This document shows positions 18,639-27,677 of a DNA stretch of 64,000 nucleotides, one piece after another. How positions within the stretch are numbered: position 1 is the stretch's first letter; each line of letters begins with the position of its first letter. Below the pieces are notes generated by a model that saw only the letters and a list, made by a program, of their open reading frames with translations, made no database searches and was not told the origin of the DNA. This DNA comes from Sulfobacillus sp. GTDB lineage: Bacteria; Bacillota; Sulfobacillia; Sulfobacillales; Sulfobacillaceae. Both the position numbers and the translations under genes were made by a program. The DNA lies in contig DAIDDL010000003.1 in NCBI GenBank assembly GCA_027309085.1, forward strand, positions 109,174-173,173. Reading direction: 5' to 3'.

Positions 18639-19055
18639 TCAGCGCTTGTGCTCGACCCACCACTGCAGTGCCGTGGATAGGCCCCCATGGAAAACGACGC
18701 GTGATTCGGGATGAGGCATAATGCTCCGCTGGCAGAATGCATCATCTTCAAGAGTCCAAATCGCATGCTGAGAATCGGTCAAGGCGAAGCGCCCGCCGGC
18801 GAGCTCCAACAAGGTGACGGGCCCGGTAATGGAGCATGGATTGGTCTCGTTTCCGCTGGCGAGAAGCGCTGACACGGATACTTGCAAGGCACTAGCGAGC
18901 AGAACTAGGGTCCGCGCTCCAGGCTCCTTGCGGTTGTGTTCCAAGTCGCTGATAAACCCCTGCTGAAGATTGGCAGCGGCCGCTAGAGCGCTTTGGGTTA
19001 GGTGCTTGTCCTTGCGCAGCTTCCGCAAGGTATTGCCGATAAAGAATTTCTCCAT
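18639..19055 (-). CDS. XRE/Cro-type helix-turn-helix regulator
   Basis: The N-terminal half is a classical lambda-repressor-like domain: IGNTLRKLRKDKHLTQSALAAAANLQQGFISDLEHNRKEP, followed by a helix typical of XRE proteins. The C-terminal 60 residues have no recognised domain. I chose the ATG at 19055 because AAGGA precedes it and the protein then starts just before the domain; in-frame ATGs at 19067 and 19079 and a GTG at 19091 are alternatives. It is divergent from a DUF2726 gene and an odd-centred perfect palindrome lies between them, suggesting autoregulation of both. Confidence 0.78.
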   Translation of the reverse strand: MEKFFIGNTLRKLRKDKHLTQSALAAAANLQQGFISDLEHNRKEPGARTLVLLASALQVSVSALLASGNETNPCSITGPVTLLELAGGRFALTDSQHAIWTLEDDAFCQRSIMPHPESRVVFHGGLSTALQWWVEHKR

Positions 19056-19092
19056 GCGTTCCTTCATCACCCTTGACATAATTATATCCACA

Positions 19093-19105
19093 GAGATAAT
19101 ATCTC
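19093..19105. promoter_or_regulatory. Palindromic operator between XRE and DUF2726 genes
   Basis: GAGATA-A-TATCTC is a perfect 13-base palindrome in the divergent intergenic region, followed by a partial repeat TAGAGATTATTG. Position and form fit binding by the dimeric XRE protein. Confidence 0.5.
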
Positions 19106-19211
19106 GTTAGAGATTATTGCGGTGCACTTTGAGTCTAGCAACTTAGCCGCCGGATGTCTAGGTAGGACACCGGTGCGCTGTGCGTGTGCGAGAGGAGATA
19201 AGGAGAATTTC

Positions 19212-19634
19212 ATGAATGATTTCGCAGTCGTGGCAATGGCTGTGCCTGGTGTTTTGGTTGGATTGGGCGTCTGGTTTCAGGAGCAGCATCCGCCGTCGGT
19301 CCACTTGTCGGTGCCTTGGCTCGCCTCCCGCCTAGAGGAACAGGCATTTGGCATTCTGGTCCAAAAATACGCACCTGACCGGTATGTTATTTCGGCCCAT
19401 ATGCTGCTCATTGACGTGATTGGCCGGGACCGGACAGTTTCTCTGACACCGGAGGAAACTCGCTTCGCCTGGAAAGCGCATTGTGATTTTGTTATAGTTG
19501 ACCGGGCTACGCTGACAGCCGAACGGGTGGTGGAAGTGAACGGGCCTCACCATCACACTGAGCCGCAGGAACGCCGCGACCGAATGAAACAGAAGATTTT
19601 ACGCCAACAGGGGATTGTCTGGGAAACGTGGTAG
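19212..19634 (+). CDS. DUF2726 family protein, PD-(D/E)xK nuclease-like, N-terminal membrane segment
   Basis: A 140-residue protein. Residues 3-22 are hydrophobic (FAVVAMAVPGVLVGLGVWF), probably a membrane anchor. The core matches DUF2726: an Asp in CDFVIVD (about 92), then RVVEVNGPHHHT (Glu about 109) and QERRDRMKQKIL, which correspond to the acidic/lysine pattern of restriction-endonuclease-fold proteins. Biological role is unknown; such genes occur near mobile DNA. The start has AAGGAG 8 bases upstream; the open frame extends 90 bases further without homology. Divergent from the XRE regulator. Confidence 0.7.
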   Translation: MNDFAVVAMAVPGVLVGLGVWFQEQHPPSVHLSVPWLASRLEEQAFGILVQKYAPDRYVISAHMLLIDVIGRDRTVSLTPEETRFAWKAHCDFVIVDRATLTAERVVEVNGPHHHTEPQERRDRMKQKILRQQGIVWETW

Positions 19635-19864
19635 CAAGGGGGCGGCATGGCGCCCAGTACTGTATTTGGGGGAAGGGTCCCCCCCGGGCTGGAGCGACCT
19701 GCCGGTGTGGGCTCGCCTTGCTCTGGAAAACGTAACTATTCACGTACCCTCCGAAAAGGCGGTTTAGGCGCTTGGCAGTATTCCAGTTCAGAGCATATTT
19801 GCTCACGGCGAGGGCTCGGCCGTCCCCGTGAGCCTCCCATGGTTGTAAATGGCCTAATAGAAAT
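19635..19864. other. Intergenic region left of the ISL3 relic
   Basis: Holds an 8-pair inverted repeat GCTCACGG/CCGTGAGC (19801-19833), possibly a terminator-like structure without T tract. Its last 15 or so bases (TGGCCTAATAGAAAT) are also found outside the ISL3-type ends at 50.85 and 51.14 kb. Confidence 0.45.
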
Positions 19865-20570
19865 GGCTCTTCCGCACTTTTGGTGTAAGTCTGAGCCGGT
19901 GTCGAAATTTAGCGGTATAGTGAAGACGGGTTACCCAAATATTTCCAGAGGAGGAAGACCATGTCGCTCTCGATTTTACCCACAGTGCCGACTCCAGACC
20001 TCACCATCACCGACGATGGGCACCAGTTTTTTCTGACGGTGTGGACCCAGGCCGCATCCGCTCCGTGTCCGCAGTGTGCGCCAGGTGCAGGATCTGCCGT
20101 GGAGTGATGCGGCGGTTTCCGTGGAATTGGGGGTCCCGAAATGGTGGTGTGACAATCCTGACTGTCCGCAACGAATTTTTTGTATGCGGTTGACGTCCTG
20201 GGTGCCGGCCTATGGCCGGCGGTCGACGCGTTTGACGGAGTGGGTTGCCGACTAGGTCTGGCCACCAGTGCCGAAGAAGTGGCCGCCACGGCTGCGCGGC
20301 ATGGGGTGACTCTCAGTGCTTCCACGGTGTTGCGCATTTTGCGCGCGCAGCCAAACCCCACGTTTCCGCGCCCGCGGGTGGTGGGCATCGATGACTGGGC
20401 GCTCGCTAAAGGGCACCGCTATGCCACCGTGGTCGTGGATTTAGAGCGCCATAGTGTCCTCGACATCCTGCCGGATCGCACGGCCGATACCGTGGCCGCG
20501 TGGTTGCGGGAACGCCCGTGTATCGAGGTCGTGAACGGCGACGCTCATTCGATTCGGCTGCATGAGATTA
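19865..20570 (+). mobile_element. ISL3-family insertion sequence relic
   Basis: The left terminal repeat begins GGCTCTTCCGCACTTTTGG at 19865. The transposase follows from ATG 19961 (AGGAGG upstream) with the N-terminal zinc-ribbon start APCPQC. A deletion then shifts to another frame (DLPWSDAAVSVELGVPKWWC, NPDCPQRIF, AYGRRSTRLTEWVAD), and a second shift leads to PRVVGIDDWALAKGHRYATV and DLERHSVLDILPDRTADT. The C-terminal half and the right terminal repeat are missing. It is a dead, 3'-truncated copy. Confidence 0.82.
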
Positions 20571-20753
20571 GCGCATATGGGCATCCCCGTGATCCCATAT
20601 GCCTCAGGTCGGAATACTGCCAAGGGTCTCAATCGCCTTTTCTGGGCGGAGTGAACAGTTAGTGCGTCCAGCCAACAGCATGGGGATTATGGCCAAGCAA
20701 CCGCAGAGTAATCCGAAAATTGCCTTGAAAGTTTTTAAAGTGAAAAAAGGGTC

Positions 20754-20782
20754 TTGACAGACTCGTGGTCGCGATACATACT
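20754..20782 (+). promoter_or_regulatory. Promoter of the LacI/ABC operon
   Basis: A perfect -35 TTGACA (20754-20759) and a -10-like CATACT (20777-20782) are separated by 17 bases. The operator dyad begins inside the -10 element. Confidence 0.65.
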
Positions 20783-20810
20783 GATATCGTTTTCAGATAT
20801 CCATATCAGT
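20780..20810. promoter_or_regulatory. Operator dyad overlapping the promoter
   Basis: ACTGATAT and ATATCAGT are perfect 8-base arms, and two GATATC palindromes lie within. It overlaps the -10 region and ends about 20 bases before the LacI-type gene, so negative autoregulation is likely. Confidence 0.65.
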
Positions 20811-20831
20811 GTGAGGAGGCCATGACTATTT

Positions 20832-21842
20832 ATGGCCACAATTGGTGAGGTTGCACAGGATGCTGGCGTGTCCGTGGCTACTGTTTCGCGATTTTTGCGG
20901 GGTCAATCTGTGCGTTCCAATGATGCAATCCGGCAGGCAATCCAAAAGCTTGGATACCAACCTAGTCCGGAAGCTCGGGGATTGCGTTCGGGAGTCCATT
21001 ACGCTATTGCAGTTGTTGTTCCAGACATTACGAATCCATTCTTCGCCGATATTGTGAAAGGCGTGGAATCGGTGTTTCGGAAGACTCCCTACCGGGTATT
21101 CTTGCATAATACCGATGAGGATGGCGATCTCGAGGAAGCAGTCTTACAGGAAATAGTTAAGGGTGTCGATGGCATTATTCTCACGCCGGCCACCGAACCG
21201 GCGAAGGTGCCAACGTATTTGAAGCATATCGATGTGCCGGTCGTTCTCGTCGACCGAGAAATTCCTGGTAGGGATTTTGACTGTGTTGTCACGGATAATA
21301 TTAAAGGTGCCGAAATGGCGGTCAATTATCTCGTAAGTTTGGGCCACAGGAAAATCGCAACCATCCGTGGCACTCAGGCTACCACGCCTGGACACCAACG
21401 TTATCAAGGGTTTCGCGATGCCTTGCGTCTAGCGGATATTCCGGTGCCTGAAGAATACGTGCAGGACGGAAACTTCCGGGAATCTGGCGGATATCAGGCC
21501 ATGTTGCGTCTCTTGTCTCTGGCAGATGCTCCTACGGCGGTGTTCTCAGCGAATAATCTCATGACGATTGGGGCGTTCAAAGCCTTGCATGATATGCGGG
21601 TTCGTGTTCCTGAACGACTCTCCCTAATCAGTTTTGATGACTTGGAGGTCGGGGAACTATTATCTCCCGCGTTGACTTGCATTACCCGGGATGATATCAA
21701 GCAAGGGACTTTAGCTGCGCACATGTTGGTGGCTCAACTGGAAAAACGTGAATTCGGGATGGCACGCAGAGTCATGCTCGACGTGCAGTTAATGACCCGT
21801 AATTCGTGTTCTAAGCCTTTACCGGATCCTGAGTTCCAATAA
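20832..21842 (+). CDS. LacI-family regulator of the sugar/CoA operon
   Basis: A 336-residue intact LacI-type repressor: helix-turn-helix ATIGEVAQDAGVSVATVSRFLRG, hinge helix with SPEARGLRSG, then a periplasmic-binding-protein-like effector domain (VVPDITNPFFADIVKGVE; SLISFDDLEVGELLSPALT). It is the first gene of an operon with a ribose-type ABC importer, so the inducer is probably a sugar or sugar derivative. ATG 20832 is the only start that gives the family N terminus. An ATG at 20822, better placed relative to the GAGGAGG site, opens an 8-codon frame ending just inside the gene; one extra T may have displaced the original start. Confidence 0.9.
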   Translation: MATIGEVAQDAGVSVATVSRFLRGQSVRSNDAIRQAIQKLGYQPSPEARGLRSGVHYAIAVVVPDITNPFFADIVKGVESVFRKTPYRVFLHNTDEDGDLEEAVLQEIVKGVDGIILTPATEPAKVPTYLKHIDVPVVLVDREIPGRDFDCVVTDNIKGAEMAVNYLVSLGHRKIATIRGTQATTPGHQRYQGFRDALRLADIPVPEEYVQDGNFRESGGYQAMLRLLSLADAPTAVFSANNLMTIGAFKALHDMRVRVPERLSLISFDDLEVGELLSPALTCITRDDIKQGTLAAHMLVAQLEKREFGMARRVMLDVQLMTRNSCSKPLPDPEFQ

Positions 21843-21871
21843 GCGGTTGACGGCGAAAGGAGCGCGGCGAT

Positions 21872-23419
21872 GTGATAGGGGTTCAGGATGTCAGCGTACG
21901 TTTTGGCCAAACCCAAGCGTTGGACCGCGTCAACGTAGAGGTGAGTGCTGGTAGCATCCATGCTCTGGCGGGGGAGAACGGGTCGGGTAAATCTACACTA
22001 CTTAAGGTGCTAGGCGGTGTCATTCAACCCTCTGTAGGACATGTGATACTGAATGGACAGCCTATTGCGTTGGACAATGTCCGCGATGGCTTGCAGTATG
22101 GGATCGGTATTGTCTTCCAGGAATTGAGCTTGTTTCCCCATTTGTCTGGGTTTTCGAATATTGTCATTGGACGGGAACCGCAGCATCGAGGACTACTCGA
22201 CGATAAAACGGCAAGAAATCGGGTCCGTCAACTCTGGGAAAGCGTGAACTTCCCGAACATTGACTTGGCGCGACCAGTCGGAGAACTGCCGGTCTCTGAA
22301 CAACAAATGGTAGAGATTCTGAAGTGTTTGTATCGATCGCCGCGCATCGTCTTGTTTGATGAACCTACGGCTTCTTTGCCTCGAGGGGAGTCGGAATCGT
22401 TACTGCAGGCGATACGAAACCTACGTGCTGCAGGCTATACGATCGTGTTCGTGTCGCATCATCTAGACGAGGTGTTTAGTTTGGCGGATACGGTCACTGT
22501 GCTGCGGGACGGACATGTTGTCCTGGACAGTGCTGTAGCCGATGTTAACCAAGAGCAGGTGATGGTATCCATGCTGGGGCGTACCTTCAATGAATTCTAT
22601 CCGGTTCGCTCGGGTGTCATGGAGGATCGCGTGTTTATATCGCTAAATCAGGTGGTGTGCGACGGGATCGAACCCGTCGACCTGGAAGTGCATGACGGCG
22701 AGATTTTGGGCATCGCCGGGGCGGTGGGATCTGGTGCGTCTACCTTGGCGGAAATGATCGCCGGGCGAAGACCGATGCGATCTGGAGAAATGCGAGTGGC
22801 CGATCACGTGGTGCGGTTTCGCCGCCCTGCGGACGCTTTAGTTGTGGGCATAGGTTACGTGCCAGAGGATCGACGCACAGAGGCGTTACTGCCTAATCTT
22901 CCTATATCCACCAACGGGACACTGCCGCTTGTGGCCCAGACTCCCAGTCCCTTGGTTGGTCGCGGCTTTCTCCGATTTCGGGAGGAACGCCATGCGGCAC
23001 GGCGCATGGTGGACCATTTGGGAGTGCGCGCGCGCAATGCGCAGCAAGTTGTTGCGAGTCTTTCTGGCGGCAATCAGCAAAAGGTCATCATTGGACGATG
23101 GTATTTGCGCGACGTCCATTGCCTCGTGTTGAATAACCCGACCAAAGGGATTGATGTGGGGGCGAAGCACGAAATTTACCGCTATATCAATGAGCTCGCC
23201 GATAGCCATCATGCGGTGGTTTGCGCATCGGCTTACAACAACGAATTGCTAGGGATAGCGGACCGGATCGTGGTTTTCTACAAAGGACGGATGCTTGGCC
23301 CTTTTCAGCGCAGTGAATTGGACGAGGAATCACTCTTGCGGTTAACGCTCGTCGGGACGGTCGACAGTGGGACGCTTCCTTCGAAGGGAGCTGATGGAGG
23401 ACAATATGGAATCAGTTAA
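21872..23419 (+). CDS. Ribose-type ABC importer, double ATP-binding subunit
   Basis: A 515-residue protein with two ABC domains in tandem, as in RbsA/XylG/MglA. Domain 1 has Walker A GENGSGKST, signature LPVSEQQMVEI and Walker B IVLFDEPTA. Domain 2 has a degenerate Walker A (GAVGSGAST), a good signature SLSGGNQQK, and LVLNNPTKGIDVG in place of the usual LDEPT, so it lacks the catalytic glutamate; degenerate second domains are normal in this family. Start is GTG, with AAGGAG upstream. It works with the permease and binding protein that follow. Confidence 0.93.
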   Translation: MIGVQDVSVRFGQTQALDRVNVEVSAGSIHALAGENGSGKSTLLKVLGGVIQPSVGHVILNGQPIALDNVRDGLQYGIGIVFQELSLFPHLSGFSNIVIGREPQHRGLLDDKTARNRVRQLWESVNFPNIDLARPVGELPVSEQQMVEILKCLYRSPRIVLFDEPTASLPRGESESLLQAIRNLRAAGYTIVFVSHHLDEVFSLADTVTVLRDGHVVLDSAVADVNQEQVMVSMLGRTFNEFYPVRSGVMEDRVFISLNQVVCDGIEPVDLEVHDGEILGIAGAVGSGASTLAEMIAGRRPMRSGEMRVADHVVRFRRPADALVVGIGYVPEDRRTEALLPNLPISTNGTLPLVAQTPSPLVGRGFLRFREERHAARRMVDHLGVRARNAQQVVASLSGGNQQKVIIGRWYLRDVHCLVLNNPTKGIDVGAKHEIYRYINELADSHHAVVCASAYNNELLGIADRIVVFYKGRMLGPFQRSELDEESLLRLTLVGTVDSGTLPSKGADGGQYGIS

Positions 23420-24425
23420 AACTCAACAACCAGCAGAAGAACCGTTGCATAGCGCATCAAGCGGCCCTAACCATACGCAGAATTGGCAGAATAGAGTAAA
23501 GCAACTGTTTAATTCATCGCTTGTGGCGGCTGCCTTGCTGGTTCTCATTGTGATTTTTAGTATCGTGACGCCGACGTTTCTCAGTCAAGAAAACATTGCG
23601 ACTGTGTTCGATTCCGTCGCGGTTATTGCCACGCTCAGTGTCGGTCAGGCTTTTGTGATTATCACGGCCGGAATCGATCTGTCACAAGGCGCGGTGGTGG
23701 CGATTAGTGGAGTGATCGGCGCTGCCGTGATGGTGCATGGAGGAATTGCTCTGGGCATCCTCACCTTTCTGGCTGTTGGTGTGGGTGTCGGGCTGTTCAA
23801 CGGGCTTTTGGTAGCCTATACGAAAGTCCCGGCGTTTATTGTTACGTTAGGATCGCTGAGCATCTGCTCTGGAGGTGCCCTGCTGTTCACCGGAGGGGAA
23901 CCCATTTACAATCTTCCCTCTTCTTTGGTGTCTTTTGGAACCGGCGCATTTTTCGGAGTGTTTCCTTACATCATTTTGGTTACGGTCATTGTCGCTATTG
24001 CGGGTCAGATTCTTTTGGGAATGACGCGGTTTGGACGCAGTGTCTACGCCATAGGGAGCAACCAAACAGCAGCCCTGCTGTCTGGATTGTCGGTCAGAAA
24101 GAGCATCGTTCTTGTGTACTTGATTTCCGGCGTTTTGTCCGCCATTGGCGGGTTGATGCTGACGGCTTATGTTAATACCGCGCTGCCTACAGCGGGAGCG
24201 AACTTCGAACTGGACGCGATCGCGGCCGTCGTGATTGGAGGTGGGAGCCTATTTGGGGGCCAGGGATCAGTGTGGGCGGCTACCCTGGGAGCTTTGCTCC
24301 TAAGTGTCCTTAGCAATGGAACGCAGTTGTTGGGAATGTCGAGTTATGCTCAAATTCTCATCCTCGGTGTCGTGGTGATTGGAGCGGTGTATATTGACTC
24401 ATTTAGAAAGCGCGGGGGAATTTGA
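23406..24425 (+). CDS. Ribose-type ABC importer permease
   Basis: A 339-residue integral membrane protein of the RbsC/AraH family with 8-10 hydrophobic segments; the diagnostic stretch SVGQAFVIITAGIDLSQGAVVAISG is present, as is IGSNQTAALLSGL. The ATG at 23406 is preferred (GGAGG 5 bases upstream); an in-frame ATG at 23394 is possible. The gene overlaps the ATPase by 14 bases, implying coupled translation. Confidence 0.92.
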   Translation: MESVKTQQPAEEPLHSASSGPNHTQNWQNRVKQLFNSSLVAAALLVLIVIFSIVTPTFLSQENIATVFDSVAVIATLSVGQAFVIITAGIDLSQGAVVAISGVIGAAVMVHGGIALGILTFLAVGVGVGLFNGLLVAYTKVPAFIVTLGSLSICSGGALLFTGGEPIYNLPSSLVSFGTGAFFGVFPYIILVTVIVAIAGQILLGMTRFGRSVYAIGSNQTAALLSGLSVRKSIVLVYLISGVLSAIGGLMLTAYVNTALPTAGANFELDAIAAVVIGGGSLFGGQGSVWAATLGALLLSVLSNGTQLLGMSSYAQILILGVVVIGAVYIDSFRKRGGI

Positions 24426-24466
24426 CCGCAGCATAGTAACAACATTACGGAAAGGGAGGACTGACG

Positions 24467-25492
24467 ATGAAATCCTTGAATCACGGCGGCCTGCGCCGCC
24501 CGATCAAACAATGGGGAGCCTTATTGGCCACAACGACATTAGTAGGAGTACTGGCGGGGTGCGGCACGAGTACGGCCACAAGCACTCCATCCTCGAGTGC
24601 ATCGGGACAAAAAACGGTGGAATTTATCCCTACATCCAATTCGACCCCCTATTTTCTTGATGTCTACGCTGGCGTGAAACGTGAAGACGCCAAGTTGGGA
24701 TACAAATCTGTATTCCAGGCGCCTTCAGTTTCTGCTGATGTCAGTACGGAGATCAATTTAGTCCGTGAGGCCGTGTCATCCAAGGTCAATGGGATCGTTC
24801 TGGTTCCTTATAGCCCCACTGCGCTGGTGGCTCCTGCAGAGTCTGCCGCAAAAGCAGGAATCCCAGTGATAGCTGCCGACTCCAGCTTGAATGCGGGAGC
24901 CAAGACGTTTGTGGCTGTGAATGATGTGAAGGGAGCTCAGGCGATCGCCAAGTGGGCAGCCACATTTGTGCACGGCAAGGGACAATATGCCATCATTGAC
25001 TACAATCTCTCCACTACATCTGGAATTGATCGCCGTAATGGGTTCGAATCCGGGATGAAGAACTATCCTGGCATGAAATTCGTTGGATTGCAGATTAGCA
25101 ACTCTGTGGTACAAACGGCCCTGCAAGAAACGACGACACTGTTGGAACAGCATCCCAACGTCAACGTCATCTTTGGCGCCAATGACCGCTCTGCGTTGGG
25201 CGTCGCGGAAGCAGTAGCTCGGATGAAACTCCAAAACAAGGTGACCGTGGTCGGATTTGACGCGGATTTGGGAGAGATCACCTACATTAAAAGTGGGGTG
25301 ATTAAGGCCTCGTGTCTCCAGAGCCCTGTGCTTGAGGGAGAGGAATCGGTATTGGCCTTACGGCAGGCATGGGCTGGGAAAAAGCTTCCGAGTTTTGAAC
25401 CCTTGCCGTTTCACATCGTCACCTACCAAAATTACAACTCTGCCACCTCTATCGCAGCGATTCGCCAATACCTGTTGACGTACCACCCTTGA
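24467..25492 (+). CDS. Ribose-type sugar-binding lipoprotein
   Basis: A 341-residue periplasmic-binding-protein type I receptor. The signal peptide ends in a lipobox LVGVLAGC (lipidated cysteine about 32), as expected for a Gram-positive binding protein. Family stretches include IPVIAADSSLN, GIDRRNGFESGMK, NVIFGANDRSALGVAEA and VVGFDADLGEITYIKSG. Ligands of this group are pentoses, deoxypentoses and related small polyols. GGGAGG precedes ATG. Confidence 0.92.
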   Translation: MKSLNHGGLRRPIKQWGALLATTTLVGVLAGCGTSTATSTPSSSASGQKTVEFIPTSNSTPYFLDVYAGVKREDAKLGYKSVFQAPSVSADVSTEINLVREAVSSKVNGIVLVPYSPTALVAPAESAAKAGIPVIAADSSLNAGAKTFVAVNDVKGAQAIAKWAATFVHGKGQYAIIDYNLSTTSGIDRRNGFESGMKNYPGMKFVGLQISNSVVQTALQETTTLLEQHPNVNVIFGANDRSALGVAEAVARMKLQNKVTVVGFDADLGEITYIKSGVIKASCLQSPVLEGEESVLALRQAWAGKKLPSFEPLPFHIVTYQNYNSATSIAAIRQYLLTYHP

Positions 25493-25553
25493 TCCCGAAC
25501 GCCGGGGATTGAACGGGTGTCAGGAGACCATACGGTAGCGAGGAGCGAATTTC

Positions 25554-25922
25554 ATGACGGTCAGAAATGTTGTGGAACGATATTGGCGGGATGAGGAAAC
25601 ACGGAATGTCGCAGCGATTATGGCGCATTATCATCCCCACGGTAGCTTAACCGTACCGAATATGGGGCATTTAGAAGGGCATGAGGAGATCCGCCGATTT
25701 TATGACGCTAGCGTTGCACAATTTCCGCATCTTCACCTGGAGGTGCTAGACGGCTTCGAGCGAGGTAATCAGGGGGCTTTTGAATGGCAGGCAACCTTTA
25801 GCGACTCCTCAGGGAGACTCTTTGTTCTGCGAGGTGTCAATATGGTTGTCGTCGAGCATGAGCGTTTATGGTCCGTCCAAGTCTACGATGATCATGGCAC
25901 TTGGACTGGCACGGCCCTGTAA
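25554..25922 (+). CDS. SnoaL/NTF2-like small protein
   Basis: A 122-residue alpha+beta barrel protein of the SnoaL-like polyketide cyclase/NTF2 group: EEIRRFYDASVAQFPHLHLEVLDGF is the typical middle, and strands with HERLWSVQVYDDHG close the fold. Members act as isomerases, cyclases or binding proteins on small hydroxylated ligands. Its place between the importer and the dehydrogenases suggests work on the imported compound, for example lactone/anomer handling, but no catalytic residues can be assigned with confidence. Confidence 0.7.
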   Translation: MTVRNVVERYWRDEETRNVAAIMAHYHPHGSLTVPNMGHLEGHEEIRRFYDASVAQFPHLHLEVLDGFERGNQGAFEWQATFSDSSGRLFVLRGVNMVVVEHERLWSVQVYDDHGTWTGTAL

Positions 25923-26094
25923 CGACGACCCGGATTGAACGTGACTGCATTGTACGCGTTGAGAAGTCCGGCCAAGCGCCAGCGCGTGGACCGGCTTCTT
26001 AACGCATTTTTTGCCGACCAGAATCCGGTGAACGGTGAACACCGCATCACAGAAGATTGCCAGTGAGAAACACTAAGGAACGGGGGAATTGAAC

Positions 26095-26874
26095 ATGCCC
26101 GAAGGAGTGGCTGTGGTAACAGGTGCCGGTCAAGGCATCGGAGAAGCCTGTGCAAAACAATTAGCAGCGGCGGGATACAAAGTGAGTTTGTTTGATATTA
26201 ACGCGCAAGCCTTAAGTCGCACGGCGGATGCCATCCGAGGGGCAGGAGGTGAGGCGATGACCCATGTGGTTGACGTGAGTGCCTCGCCTGCCGTCGATGC
26301 GGGGATTCAGGCTACGGTCGTGCAGTGGCAGAGCATTGACGTGATTGTCAATAACGCCGGGATTGTCGTACAGAAGCTCATGGAACATCTCACGGACGGG
26401 GAATGGGACAAAGTCGTGCGAACCAATCTGTTCGGAGCGTTTTACATGGCGCGCGCTGCGATCCCTTATCTTCGTCAGTCACAGCAGGGAGGTCGTATTA
26501 TCAATATTTCCTCCCTTTTGTCGACGGTTCCCCGTCCGCTTAATGGTCCCTATGCAACGAGTAAAGCTGGCATGGAGGGCTTGACGCGAGCTTTGGCACT
26601 GGAACTGGCAGGAGATCATATTACGGTCAATGCCGTAGCGCCGGGTCACATTTGGACACCTCTGACGGAACCGATGTTTACGCCCGCTGTGCAAAAAGAA
26701 TTTGAGCGGCGCATCCCGCTCGGATTTATCGGGAAAGCCCAAGCAATTGCTGACGTGGTCGTGTTTTTGGCCAGTGCGCAAGCGGCATATATTACCGGCC
26801 AATGTATCGTTACCGATGGGGGCTATAACATTAACGGCAATCTTCCTGACGTGGCGTTTGGAGAAAACCCCTGA
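26095..26874 (+). CDS. Short-chain dehydrogenase/reductase 1
   Basis: A 259-residue classical SDR: NAD(P)-binding VTGAGQGIGEACA, the NNAG motif (VNNAGIV), catalytic Ser in IINISSLLS and the YATSK active-site Tyr/Lys. The C terminus IVTDGGYNINGN is usual. It should oxidise a hydroxyl of the imported sugar or of its acid. ATG 26095 is used with GGGGGA upstream; a TTG two codons earlier is possible. Confidence 0.9.
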   Translation: MPEGVAVVTGAGQGIGEACAKQLAAAGYKVSLFDINAQALSRTADAIRGAGGEAMTHVVDVSASPAVDAGIQATVVQWQSIDVIVNNAGIVVQKLMEHLTDGEWDKVVRTNLFGAFYMARAAIPYLRQSQQGGRIINISSLLSTVPRPLNGPYATSKAGMEGLTRALALELAGDHITVNAVAPGHIWTPLTEPMFTPAVQKEFERRIPLGFIGKAQAIADVVVFLASAQAAYITGQCIVTDGGYNINGNLPDVAFGENP

Positions 26875-26895
26875 GGTCCCCAGAAAGGAGACGGT

Positions 26896-27654
26896 ATGGA
26901 TAATCTCTGGCGCATTGTCGCGCTTGACACGGGAACATCGGTTATCGAAAAGTCGATCATTACGTATCTAACAGACATCGGGCACCCTATAACCATTCCA
27001 CGGATCATGTGGTATCTGGAAGGATCTCGGCGGGTCATTGTCGATACGAGTGTTCGGGACATTCAGGTGGCTACCGATATCATTGGAGAGAACTTAACCA
27101 GAACACCGGAGCAAGAGCCGTGGCGGGCCCTGCAACGCATCGGGGTCGACCCACTGACCATTGATATCGTGATTCTGACGCATTTGCATTGGGACCACTC
27201 AGGGAACAATGGCATGTTTCCCAACGCTCGCTTCATCGTGCAACGCGACGAACTGCAATATGCCTATGCACCGTCGCCCTTCTTTGAAGCAGCTTTCCTT
27301 TCTCCACAAGGTGGATACCACTCAGGGTTTCGGACGACACGGTTTTATTTGGCCGAGGGAGATGAAGAAGTGCTGCCGGGATTGTCTGTCGTGAAGGCAG
27401 CCGGTCACACACCAGGGTCTCAAGCGGTGCGAGTTAAAACTGCCAAAGGATATTACGTCATTGCCGGGGATGCCATTTTTACTTACGAAAATCTTCAGAA
27501 GGATATTCCTCCGGGGTTTCACGTGGATGTGGACCAGGCCTTGCGGTCTATGCATAAGTTGGCCAACTTGGCCGATGAAATTCTTCCGTCCCATGATTAC
27601 GCTTTGTTCCCGACGCCGGAACCTCAGGAGTTTGGAGGGCAACGGACAATCTAA
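26896..27654 (+). CDS. Metallo-beta-lactamase-fold hydrolase, lactonase-like
   Basis: A 252-residue protein of the N-acyl-homoserine-lactonase branch of the metallo-beta-lactamase superfamily. It has the di-zinc motif THLHWDHSGNN, a further His in AAGHTPGS, Asp in IAGDAIF and His in LPSHDYAL, so the metal site is complete. In this operon, flanked by two dehydrogenases, hydrolysis of a sugar lactone is more likely than quorum quenching. AAGGAG upstream of ATG. Confidence 0.85.
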   Translation: MDNLWRIVALDTGTSVIEKSIITYLTDIGHPITIPRIMWYLEGSRRVIVDTSVRDIQVATDIIGENLTRTPEQEPWRALQRIGVDPLTIDIVILTHLHWDHSGNNGMFPNARFIVQRDELQYAYAPSPFFEAAFLSPQGGYHSGFRTTRFYLAEGDEEVLPGLSVVKAAGHTPGSQAVRVKTAKGYYVIAGDAIFTYENLQKDIPPGFHVDVDQALRSMHKLANLADEILPSHDYALFPTPEPQEFGGQRTI

Positions 27655-27677
27655 CGTTATCTAAAGGAGACCAAGTG

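Noticed and set aside
22650..22690. tRNA-like T-arm (GACGGGATCGAACCCGTC)
   Set aside because: No acceptor stem, D-arm or anticodon arm fits around it, and it lies inside the well-conserved ABC ATPase gene.
26896..27654. Quorum-quenching lactonase
   Set aside because: The family match is real, but its place inside a sugar/CoA operon makes a catabolic sugar lactonase the simpler reading.
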